The notes under the pieces were generated by a model that searched no databases, was not told where the DNA came from, and saw only the letters and a program-made list of their open reading frames with translations. DNA of 64,000 bases from Paguma larvata (lineage: Eukaryota; Chordata; Mammalia; Carnivora; Viverridae), in contig CM057841.1 in assembly GCA_030068075.1 (NCBI GenBank), forward strand, positions 7,449,565-7,513,564, in the 5' to 3' direction. The position numbers and the translations under genes were made by a program. Positions 10,956 through 21,800 of the stretch are shown here, one piece after another (position 1 is the first letter of the stretch; the number at the start of each line of letters is the position of its first letter).

Positions 10956-13238
10956 TCCTCCCTGCTGCCTCATTCTGTTTAGGAAACGGTTCTTCTCAGG
11001 CCTCAGGCTCCCTCTCTGAGAAAAGAGACCCCTCCTCTCTTGCTTCCCTGGGAGAAGATAGAACTCCCAGAAAAAGAAGTCTTCTCCCCTCTCCCTCTCT
11101 GTGGCTCCCTCTGTTTCTGTTTCCTTCAGGGACGTGGACACAATGGAGGAAGCTGGGATGTGGCCGCAGGGACAGGGGTCATGGGCAGACGGGGCCCTGC
11201 AGGCCCCGCAGCTGCTTCCCAGAGGCAGAAGATGGACCTGCGGTCGCCCCTGCCTCCCTCTCTCCCTCCCTTCCAGGACTTCCGAAGAATCTTGGAGGCC
11301 TCGGTGTTTCCCAGAATTCCGGGGGTGTTGGCTGCCGCTGTCCAGGGGCTCCGCTGAGAGCACTGGACCCAAGCCCTCGAGTTTCTGGAAGTCCAGAGGC
11401 AGTCTGCTTCCAGATTTGAATCTTGGCAGATCCTGGGGTGCCTTGCCTAAGGTCCCAGCTCCCGGGGAGCCCTTAATCCATCCCTGTCAGGACTGGCCAC
11501 TCTGGGATCCCCCCCCAGCAGCTGGGTAGGGGTGGGGGGGTCCCAGCGCTGGGCTCTCTCTCATTTTCCCTCTCTCTGTCCTTCCTCCTCTTCCTCCCCC
11601 TCCTCCTCCTCCCCCTCCTCCACCCTCCCTCCTTCCTGTTCTCTCCTTTCCCTCCTCCACTTTCTCTTTCCTCTCTCCATCTACCATTCTGTCTCACCAT
11701 CGGGATCTCACTCGTTCACTAGACACATATCTGTTGGGCACCTACTGAGTACCAGGCACAGGTCGGGGTCCTGAACAGTCACAGACGAGACAGGCAGAGA
11801 CGGCGCCTGCTGGTGGCTGGCGTGGAGCTTGCGTTCTAACAAGCGAGATGCCCGTTATCCAAGAACAGCAAGCTATACTTTAGGTGGGAAGGTGGAAAAT
11901 GCTGTAACAAACAAGAAAGAGCAGAGGGAGGGCAGGGGAATGGGGGTGGGGGGGCGGGTTTCCATATTAGACAGGGCGGCCAGGTGAGCCAGCCTCCCTC
12001 TTCCCTTCTCTCTCTCTCCCTCCCTGCTTCCTTCCCTCCTCTCTCTCTCTCTCTGTCTCTCTTCCTCTCGCCTCCTTCCATCCTGTCTCTACACCCTCCC
12101 AAAGCACTTCCCAGTCCCCCATGAGGCTGGCAAGCACCTGCCCGAAATGAGGCAAATGCGGTTAGGAGCTCAGACGAAAGGCTCAGTGAGCTGCCTCCCA
12201 GTCTCCTCGCTCCTCCTCGGGGTTTTCCCAGGGACCTCGGCTCAACCTCGCCCTGCGCTCCGCCTCTCCTCCAGGGCCCACAGCTTCTGCCTGCGTGCCA
12301 GCTCAGACGTGCTCAGAGAAGACCCTGATAGGACTCCACCACTCAGACACCCTGGCCAAAACTCCCCGGGGCCCTCCATCCAGTCTGTCCCTCACGGGCA
12401 CCCGCAGCAGACCCGCCCCCCTCCATAGTTTTCCAGCACCCTCAGGACGAGTCCCAGCCCCCGAATCTGCCGGTCTGATCCTGCTTCAGGTGAACCAGCC
12501 GGGCGCTACGCCCCCACCCCACGGCCTCTACATCAACCAGTCTATACTTTGCTGACCGACCCAGGACATTCCCTGCCTTGCAAGCCCTTCCGACTCCACG
12601 TTCTAACCACCGGCCCCACCCCCTGCCCTTACCTTGGCTAATTCCGCATCAGTCAAGAGTCTGCTCCTCCAGGACATCGCCTCCGCCAGGAAGCCCTCCC
12701 TGACTCCCCAGCTGGGTTGGTGCATCCATGCACTGGTGTTTGATCCTCTGTTTACACAGCTGTCTCCTGCACAAGATTGGCATCTCCTCAAGGGCAGGGT
12801 CCAGGTCTGAGTCATCTCTGTGTGCCTGGCATCACCCAGCCAAGAGCCTGGCCCACCGGCGGTGCAGGAGATGTCCCTACAGTGAGCAAATGTTCTTTCC
12901 CTGCCTCTTCTCCCTTTCTGCCTTTTCATCCCCCCAGTCTTCACTCCTTCCGTCCCGGTGTTCTGTAAACCAGGCGCTGAGCTTTTCTGATGATGATGGA
13001 ACTCTTGGGAGGGCCACTATGTACCCAGGGCAGGGAACAGAGAACGGCCTCCACTGGAATGGAGGGTTCTGGGAGAGAAGGCTGTTCGTGAGGGCAGCAG
13101 GAGCTGGTCCCAGCACCACCTCTTGCCTCCTGTGGGAGGGCCTGATTCCAACTGTGCCCGATTCCTTGTCTTGCCTACGGCCGGCCGTGGTCATCTCTCC
13201 CTGCAAGGAATCCTGGGAGAGGGAGACCAGACATGTAA
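10956..13238. other. Non-genic; pyrimidine tracts and an L2-like relic
   Basis: Contains CT-rich low-complexity DNA at about 11560-11690 and 11985-12090, and text at 12655-12870 (aggaagccctccctgactcc, then catctcctcaagggcagggt) typical of an old L2 on -. No exon with credible splice sites or protein similarity is seen. Confidence 0.5.
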
Positions 13239-13535
13239 ATCTGAGGGAGGAGGGGGCTGGGAGCTTGGACTTTTGGGATTGAGGGAGGACTGGGGATGGA
13301 GGTCTGGACTCCTGGGTCTGAGGGAGGAGGGCCTGGGAGTCTGGACTCCTGGGTCTGAGGGAGGAGGGGCTGGGGGCCTAGACTCCTGGGTCTAAGGGAG
13401 GAGGGGCTGGAGGCCAGGACTCCTGGGTCTGAGGGAGGAGGGGCTGGGAGTCTGGACTCCTGGGTCTGAGGGAGGAGGGGCTGGGGGCCTAGACTGCTGG
13501 GTCTGAGAGAGGAAGGGACTGGGGGCCTGGATCCT
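13239..13535. repeat. 36-bp-type minisatellite, G-rich orientation, about 8 units
   Basis: Units of the form GGACTCCTGGGTCTGAGGGA plus GGAGGGGCTGGGGGCCT are the reverse complement of the array at 10.1 kb. Runs of three to five G recur in each unit, so the + strand could form G-quadruplexes. Confidence 0.85.
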
Positions 13536-14034
13536 GGAAAAGGAAACCATTGGGGTTTAAAGTCCTGGTCCCTCCTCCCTCATCCACACTCTGGTTTTAG
13601 AAACATCTGGTTTTATACAGCTGCTCCACCCGGGCAGGGTGGAGTGGGGGCTGGGCAGCCAAATGACCAGCTTCTGAGTGGAGCCTGGACTGTCCCCACC
13701 CCCACCCTGGGGTAGAGGAATCTCCCTCCCCTCCTGCTCTGGGCTCAGCTCCCACCGGAGGATCCATCATCCTGACACAGCCAGACACCAGGCAGCCCGG
13801 GCTCCAGGCAACAGCGTCACAGATGCAGCCCCGCCCTGGTGAGGTAGGCGGGTGCTTCTCACTTGGGCTCTGAACTGGCCTCCCCGACAGCCAGCCTCCG
13901 GCAAGGCCCAACCTAGTGATGGGCCCCCACACCCTGCCTCCCCGGGGAAATCCCTTTCGGGGAGGACTTGGTGTCCTGCAGGGGAAAGCTCCAGGACAGT
14001 CTGGACCAGATGGAGCCGCAGGGAGAAAGAAAGG
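13536..14034. other. Non-genic unique GC-rich sequence
   Basis: No recognised feature. Overlapping open frames on both strands lack domains. Confidence 0.4.
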
Positions 14035-14720
14035 AGTACTTAGAGACAGAAAACATAGAGAGAAACAGTGAACGAGATAGAGCGTGAGAGAGAGAGACAG
14101 AGAAACACATACAGCGATGGAGCCTCAGGAGATGCACAGATACAGGGAGATCGAGGGAGACAGAGACTGAGAGAGAGAGAGAGAGAGAGAAAAGACAGGA
14201 GAAACAGCCACTGAGAAACAGGGAGAAACACAGAAAAACTGGGAGATGGGGGAAAAAAGATATGAATACAGATATTCAAAGAGAAACAGAGAAGATAGAC
14301 AAATACAAAGGAAACAAAGGCAGAGACACACCGGAGACTAAGAACGGAAGAGAGACGTACAGAGTAAGAAAGTCAGGGAGACCAACAGTCAGAATTGAAG
14401 AGACAGACGGACACAAACCCAGAGGGAAGCAGGTAGAAAAAGAAAGAGAAAAAGGGAGAGAGAGAGGGAGAGAGAGAGAGAGAGATGGAGATAGGGAAGC
14501 ATGGAGAGAAACAGACAGGAACACACGGAGAGAACCAGACAGACAGGTAGACCGAGAGGTAGAGCCAGAATGACAAAGTGACAGAGACTCAGAAAGAGAG
14601 AAGGACATGAGAATGTACAGCCAGGGGCAGGGGGAGACGCAGGGAGAGAGGCAGCTATAGAGGGAGAGAGATGGGCATTGTCAGTTCACAGGAAGAGAAA
14701 CAGAAGAATTAGATATAGAG
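14035..14720. repeat. Purine-rich (GA/CAGA) low-complexity tract
   Basis: About 650 bases of degenerate GAGA, AGACAGA and GGGAGA words on +, with a pure (GA)n near 14170-14190. Serine/leucine-rich or arginine-rich open frames over it reflect composition only. Confidence 0.8.
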
Positions 14721-14735
14721 AGTTTGGGGGAGGGG

Positions 14736-14935
14736 GGCACCTGGGTGGGGCTCAGTGCCTTGAGCTTCGGACTCTTGATACTGGCTCAGGTCAGGATCTC
14801 ATGGTTCCTGGGATCCAGCCCTGCATCCAGCTCTGCACTGACAGCTTGGAGCCTGCTTGACCGTCTCTCTCTCTCTGTGTCCCTCTCTTTCTGCCCCTCC
14901 CTCCCCTCTCACTCAAAATAAATAAATAAAACAGT
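14736..14935 (+). repeat. CanSINE upstream of HAS1
   Basis: A + copy with a slightly altered head (ggcacctgggtggggctcag) and tail ctcaaaataaataaataaaa. It is the last SINE before the HAS1 CpG island. Confidence 0.8.
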
Positions 14936-15689
14936 AAAAACGACAAAAAAAAAAAAACTTTAAAAAAGATATAGAGAATTTTTTTTTTTTTTATCATTCA
15001 GAGAAGGGCATGGAAACAATGGCATGTCTCCCTGAGTCTCCTGGTGCCGAGGGGCTTAGATCCCCAGGACCCCGTCTCTTTGACCTCTGAGCGAGGTCAC
15101 TGCCACCTTCTCTCTGCCTCAGGTTACAGGGGGTCCCTGGGGGCAGCTGACCCACAACTCTGTGAGCTCCCCCGGAGCCCCTGGGAGACAAAGCCCAGCG
15201 CCCACCCGCCTCCCCAGCCCTGGCTCACGCGCACACGCACGCACGCGCACACGTGCAGACCCACAAGCACTCACAGCTCTTTCCAGAGCGCGCGCCCCAC
15301 AGCCGGCGCCCGCGGCCACGCCCACCGCCGCGCACGTGTGCGCATTTTCTCCGTCCCCGGGCTTCGAGGGGAGCGGCTGGCGAGCGGGGTACGGGGGGCG
15401 GGGCGGAGAGGGGGACGCGATCGGACCGACAGGGGGAAAGACGGGCGTTGGGGGGCCTGGAGGCAGAAGGAGAGCGAGGGAGCGGAGCGCAGAAATGGAA
15501 AGAGACAAGGCGGGGAAGAGAGCGGAAAGCCGGGAGAAAGACGGGTGCGACGGAGGGGAGGGCAGGGAAGGGCGCGACGGCGGCCCTGGGAAGGGAGGCC
15601 GTCGGGCGCGGGGGTGCGGGCAATGGCGGGAAGCGGGTGGAGCTGCCCGGCGCGTCCGTGACCTCAGAGCCCCTGGCCCAGCTCCGCCC

Positions 15690-15697
15690 TGACGTCA
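15690..15697 (+). promoter_or_regulatory. Perfect palindromic CRE (TGACGTCA)
   Basis: An exact 8-bp CREB/ATF consensus lies 109 bp upstream of the HAS1 start codon, inside the CpG island and between GC boxes. Its position suits cAMP-responsive control. Binding is inferred, not shown. Confidence 0.6.
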
Positions 15698-15805
15698 GCC
15701 CTCCTCCGCCCCCGCCCGCGTCGGGCTTCAAATGCCCCCCGGGCTCCCCAGCCACAGCGAGACGGGGGAGCCAGCCGGAGAGGAGCGCCCGCCGGACCCA
15801 CAGCG

Positions 15806-15814
15806 ATGACACAG
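15806..15814 (+). CDS. HAS1: HAS1 coding exon 1 (three codons)
   Basis: ATG ACA CAG followed by the donor gtgcgt. The human protein begins M-R-Q, so a three-residue first coding exon is the family pattern. It ends in phase 0. Confidence 0.85.
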
Positions 15815-18800
15815 GTGCGTGCGCGGGTGCGGCCATGCGGGGCCTGCTGGCACCTGAGTGACCACGTGGGTGGGGGCACCGCTAAGCGCCCCTGTGCGTG
15901 GCGGCGACCGTCAGTGTAGAACAGGGACCCCGTCAGGCCGAGCGTTTGGGTTCTATCCCCCGTGTGGGTGGCCACCCTGCCGGTAGTATAGATGTGACAA
16001 GTCCGTGCTTATCCTGCTTTAAGTCTGCTTCTGTGTGCGGGGTGCGGGTGGGGAGGCAGGACGGTATTTGCCTGACACATGGCCTGGATTTCTACCTGTG
16101 TCCAGTAACTATTAAGTTGAACCAAACGAAATCACCGCTGCCTGGCCACTTTTGCCCTTTAAAAATGGCAATTTCATACGGTTCAATCTTGACCGTTACT
16201 ATTTCTGCTTGCTCCGGACCCACAGGTGGGTGCCCGTGTGTTTCTTGCCCTGTGGGCATCCCTTCTAGACTTAGCTCCTTTCTGCTCGAGGGCATGTGTT
16301 CCCAAGTTCACCTGCATGGCTGTTGGTGGGGGGTCTCAGGATCACTAAGGTTTTTTTTTTTTTTAGTTTACTTTTTTAATTTTGAGACAGAGCTCGAATT
16401 GAGGAGGGGCAGAGAGAGAGGGAGAGACAGAATCCCAAGCAGGCTCTGCGCTGCCAGCACAGAGCCAGACGTGAGGCTCAAACCCACCAACGGTGGTGAG
16501 AATATGATCTGAGCCCAAATCAAGAGTCGGCCACTTAACCGACTGAGCTACCCTGGTGCCCCTGGATCACTAAGTTCTAAGAGCAAGTGTCTGGGGTTCT
16601 TTTCTAGAACATGAATGTTTTCCTATGTGGGCACACTCTCTGCATCTCTTGTCATGTGTGAATATATGTGTGGGGCTGCGTGTCCACAGCCGACACGGGT
16701 GTGTCTGTGAGTGTTGGCATTAGAACCCTCTGTTCGCCCACCTGCCTCAGCATGAATTGGGCCACCCCCAGAATCTCAAGCAGGGCCAGGTTTGGGGCAA
16801 AAGGACAGAGAAGGAGAATTCCAGAAGAAATAATAATGCAATTATTAATATTGAGCAATTACTAGCACCAGGCCAAAACCTCTACGTATAGAAACTAAAA
16901 GTTGTGTCCTATAGAAACAGAAAAGTGAATTTCAGTAATATATTTTATTCGACCCAGTGTATGAAGGGTCATCAAACTTCTTCTATGCAAAGCTAGACAG
17001 TCAATATTTGAGGGTTCTGTGTGCCGTGTGGTCTCTATTGCAACTACTTCAACTTGGGCATAGCGTGTAATCAGCCACAGACAAGATGTAAACAGATGAG
17101 AACGGCTGTGTGAAGGTAAAACTAGATTTAAGGATGCTGAAATTTGAATTTCATGTCATTTTCATATGCCACAAAATTTTGGTGTTTTTTAACTTTTTCA
17201 ACCCATTTATTTTTTTAAGTTTCTTTATTCTGAGAGAGAGAGAACATGAGCACAGAGGAGGGACAGAGAGAGTGGCACTGAGAGAATCCCAAGCAGGCTC
17301 CTGGCTGTCAGCACAGAGCCCAAGGTGGGGCTTGATCTCTTGAACCGTGAGATCATGACCTGAGCTGAAATCGAGAGTCAGATGCTGCTGAGCCACCCAG
17401 GTGCCCCTTTTTTTACCCACTTAAAAATGTAAAAACTTGGGGCACCTGGCTGGCTTAGTCAGTAGAGCATGCGACTCTTGACCTTGGGGTTGTAAGTTCG
17501 AGGCCCATGCTAGGTACAGAGATTATTTAAAAATAAAATCTTAAACAAACAAACATGAAAACTAGTCTTAGCTTCCAGAGTGGAAGTGAAAAGGGCAGGA
17601 GCATTTGGCCCAGAGGCCGGAGTGTGCCAGCCCTCGCTATTAGAAATATAATTTCATGGGGCGCCTGGGGGTGGCTTAGTCAGTTGAGTGTCTGACTTTG
17701 GGTCAGGTCATGATCTCATGTTTCGGTTCGTGACTTTGAGCCCCGCATCGGGCTCTGGGCTGACAGCTCAGAGCCTGAAGCCTGCTTCAGATTCTGTGTC
17801 TCCCTCCCTCTCTCTCTGTCCCTCCCGCCCCTCAAAAATAAGTATTTAAAAAATTAAAAAGAAATAATTTCATGAATAGATGCATCCGACTGTATTTGCT
17901 ACAACTTAGCACAAAACTTCATAACAAAATTTTTAAAACTATCATTTCAGTATGTAACCAATACAGAAATATTAATGAGATATTTTACTTTGTTTTTCAA
18001 AAGAAGGCCTCAAAATCCAGACGGGGAGCACTTTACATACAGACGCTATATTTTCATGGGAGACACTTGATCTGTATTTAGATTTCATAAAATTTACACT
18101 TGAAAAAGAAGCTTCCCACGCCCTACTTGTTGCAGCCATACTTAAAGGTTTCCAATAACTGAATTATCAGTTTCTAAACTTCACTAGTTAAATAAAATCA
18201 GAATGTCACTTCCTCTGTCATTCTGGCAGCTTTCCAAGCACTCAGTAGCCACACGTGGCTGGTGACTCCTGGGCTGGACAACACGAATCTGTATCTTAAT
18301 GACTCACTTAACTCATAAATGAGCCCATGAGGCGGGAGCTGGTGACACGTGAGGCAGTTCAGCCTAGAGGACGATGCAGCCAGACTGCCTGAGTGGCCTC
18401 GGGCAAGAGAGTCACCTCCCCGTGCCTCAGTTTCCTCATACGGAATAGTAACAGTATCTACACCATGGAACAGTACGTGGCACTCAGAAGGGGCTAACCC
18501 CCCGTTTTACCAGATGAGGAAATGGAGGCACCCCCTCTCTGATTCCGAGCTCTTCCAGACACACGAACTGGGCACTTCGCCCTGTTTTGAGGGGGGCGGT
18601 GGCGCTGAGCAGTGGAGAAGGAAAATATGGCCATGCCTTTGGGAAGTCAGAGAAAAGGCTTCCTCCACCTTGGTGACCTTCAGCGAGCCCTTGTCCCGGC
18701 TAATCGGGCCTCAGTTTTGCCGCATGTATGGTGGCAGTAAACCTTATTTGCCTCACCTCTCCCTCCCCCGGCTCTCCGGAAGAGTACAGCCAGTATATAA

Positions 18801-21800
18801 GCTGGCGATTCAGTGACCGGATTCCTGGAGTTCAAATCTTGGCTTCTCTGCTATCCAGGCATGACCTTGGGCAGGCTGCTGCACCTCTCTGTGACTCAGT
18901 CACCTGACCTGTAAAACGGGGATGATAGTAATAGTGCCTACTCTTATGGTTGTTGTGAGGATTAAAGCAAGTTAGTTTCTGGGGGCGCCTGGGCGGCTCA
19001 GTCCGGTAAGATTGGGACCTCAGCTCCAGTCATGATCTTGCGGTTGCTGAGTTTGAACCCGCATGGGCTTGCTGCTGTCCGCGGGGAACTGCTTCTGATC
19101 CTCGGTCCTCCTCTCCTTCTGCACCCCCTGCCCACCCCCACGCCCCACTGCTTGTGCTCTCTCTCTAAAAAAAAAAACGTTTCTGGAAAAGGCTTACAGC
19201 TGTACCTGATACCTATCAAGTTGCGTTATTTTTTAGATGATAATGATGATTACATCAAGACTAAGAAACCTTTGATTGGGAGATGAGTGATTGTTTTATG
19301 TGCCACTCAGAAGTGGAGCACCCCTGTTAATTAAACTGTGACATTCCATTAAGTGTAATCGTCACGAATTGAAGAGCTGTTTGAAATGTGAAAACGAAAT
19401 GTATTAGAATCGATATAATCAGGCATTGAGCCTTGCTGTTGGCCACAATTATTTTCAGATAACTTTGCGGTACCCCGGGGATATTTTTTGGGATGGGGGG
19501 GATGTTATATTGGCTTGGGGGGAACGGGGGGTGGTGGTGGTGGTGGACCTAGGTCTTCTCTCCCCGGAGGAGGCCTTCAGAACTCTTTCCCCTTGCTATC
19601 CCCTCTCTCCGCCCCTAGCAGGACGTGCCCAAGCCCACCCAGGCCGCCCGCCACTGCTCCGGCCTGGCCCGGCGGGTGCTGACCATCGCGTTCGCGCTGC
19701 TCATCTTGGGCCTCATGACCTGGGCCTACGCCGCCGGGGTGCCGCTGGCCTCCGATCGCTACGGCCTCCTCGCCTTCGGGCTCTACGGGGCCTTCCTCTC
19801 GGCGCACCTGGTGGCGCAGAGCCTCTTCGCGTACCTGGAGCACCGGCGGGTGGCGGCGGCGGCGCGGCGGGCGGCGGCGCGGGGGCCCCTGGACGCGGCG
19901 GCGGCGCGCAGCGTGGCGCTGACCATCTCGGCGTACCAGGAGGACCCCGCGTACCTGCGCCAGTGCCTGGCGTCCGCCCGCGCCCTGCAGTACCCGCGCG
20001 CGCGCCTGCGCGTGCTCATGGTGGTGGACGGCAACCGCGCCGAGGACCTCTACATGGTGGACATGTTCCGCGAGGTCTTCGCCGACGAGGACCCCGCCAC
20101 CTACGTGTGGGACGGCAACTACCACCAGTCCTGGGAGCCGGCGGCGGCGGGGCGCGGCAGGCGCGGGCGCCTACCGGGAGGTGGAGGCCGAGGACCCCGG
20201 GCGGCTGGCGGTGGAGGCGCTGGTGAGGACGCACCGGTGCGTGTGCGTGGCGCAGCGCTGGGGCGGCAAGCGCGAGGTCATGTACACCGCCTTCAAGGCG
20301 CTCGGCGACTCGGTGGACTACGTGCAGGTGAGTGGAAGGCGTCCCCTCCCCACCGTGCCCGTGACACTGGGAAATCCCTCTTCTCTGGGATTCTTTTTCA
20401 GTGCAGCGATTGGAACGAACCTCTTTATAACTTCCTTTATTTTTTCGTCCGTTCAAGGTAGGGATTCTTCTTTCCTTCGCTCATTCATTGTTACATCCCT
20501 CCATGCGTCCATCCGACAGGGAGACCGCTCATTTGGTTTATTCATTCACGCAGCGATTCATTAATTTCTGCCTTTCCTCATTCATTCATCCTCTCATGCA
20601 CACTCTTTCACTTCTCATTCTTTTATTTTTTTAAACATTTTATTTATTTTTTTAACGTTTTATTATTTATTTTTGAGAGACATAGAGACAGAGTATGAGC
20701 AGGGGAAGAGCAGAGAGAGAGGGAGACACAGAATCTGAAGCAGGCTCCAGGCTCTGAGCTGTCAGCACAGAGCCCGACGCGGGGCTCGAACTCACAGACT
20801 GTGAGATCATGACCTGAGCCGAAGTCGGCCGCTTAACCGACTGAGCCACCCAGGCGCCCCTATTTTTTTAAAATGAAGCGTAGTTGACATGATACATCCT
20901 TACACCCGTCTCCATTATGGAGACCATTCATTTCATTCATTCATTTATCCGTTAGATGCAAACTCTTTCCTTCACGCCTTCACTCATCCATCCATCTAGT
21001 CATCCGCTCACTCTAAAGATTTATTCATTGATGCATCTCATATAGGATTTATTTGTTTGCTTGTTTATTTTAAGATTTTCTTTTTAAGTAATCTCTACAC
21101 TCAACATGGGGCTCAAACTCACAACCCCAAGATCAAGAGTTTCATGCTCTACTGACTGAGCCAGCCAGGCGGCCCTCATTCCTGTATTTTCATCCATTGT
21201 ATGTAGAGATTTCTTGCCTTCTTCATCCAACGTAGAAATTCTTTCCTTTACTCATTGGTTCATGCATCCATTATACATCTAATATGGAGACCGCGCATTC
21301 ATTTATTCATTCACTTACCCACTGAATGTAGGAATTCTTTTATTTTCTTCTTTCATTCATTCAGTGTCGAGATTCCTTTGTTCATTTATTCATCCACTTA
21401 TCTATTCAATATATTCACTTGCTCAATTATTCATTCTTCCATTCAATGTAGAAATTCATTCATTAATGCACTGCATTGGTTTCCTATGGCTGCGTAACAA
21501 ATTACCACAAATTTGGCAGCTCGAAACAAAACACTTATTATCTCATAGTCTCCATGAATCAGGAGTCCGGGCAAAGCCTCACGGGGTCCTCTGTTCAGGG
21601 TGTCATCAGGCTACAATCATGGTGTCAGCTGGGTCCTACCTAAGTCTCAGGGCCTCTTCCAAGCTCATGTGTTTGTTGGCAGAATTCATGTTCTTGCAGT
21701 CCTAAAACTTGCCTCTTCCAGACCAGCAAGAGAAAGTCTTCTAGACCCCCTTTCAAAGGGTTCGTCTGATTAGGTCAGACCTACACAGGAAATGTCAACA

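Larger units (their letters stand above)
15150..15960 (+). promoter_or_regulatory. HAS1: HAS1 CpG island / promoter region
   Basis: CpG-rich DNA surrounds the HAS1 start codon at 15806. It contains GC boxes (GGGGCGGGGC at 15395-15404; CCCCGCCC near 15710), CACGTG E-boxes (15250-15255 and 15333-15338, with a third in intron 1 at 15863-15868) and a perfect CRE (15690-15697). Sp1/Sp3 control of HAS1 is described in human. No canonical TATA box is seen, so the transcription start is not fixed; I expect it between the CRE and the ATG. Confidence 0.7.
15815..19618 (+). other. HAS1: HAS1 intron 1
   Basis: About 3.8 kb. It holds CanSINEs at 16345-16562 (-), 17200-17408 (-), 17439-17560 (+ short), 17659-17858 (+) and 18981-19176 (+), MIR fragments near 18345-18480 and 18830-18970, and a decayed hAT-type element near 18170-18290. 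The acceptor is a tandem tagcag. Confidence 0.8.

Noticed and set aside
9779..11419. Very long open frames (up to 546 codons) through the C-rich array at 10.1-10.95 kb
   Set aside because: The 36-bp unit has no stop in any frame and a length divisible by three, so all three frames stay open. Proline/serine repeats follow from composition, with no domain, splice or start support.
29..15000. Search for a formyl-peptide-receptor gene, expected beside HAS1 in human
   Set aside because: No seven-helix single-exon frame is present; it presumably lies beyond the left edge.
15044..15861. Overlapping 176-205-codon frames around the HAS1 promoter
   Set aside because: GC-driven open frames over a promoter; the HAS1 start codon and donor at 15806-15814 explain the region.
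19577..20125. 182-codon open frame antisense to HAS1 exon 2
   Set aside because: A mirror of a GC-rich coding exon; no independent features.
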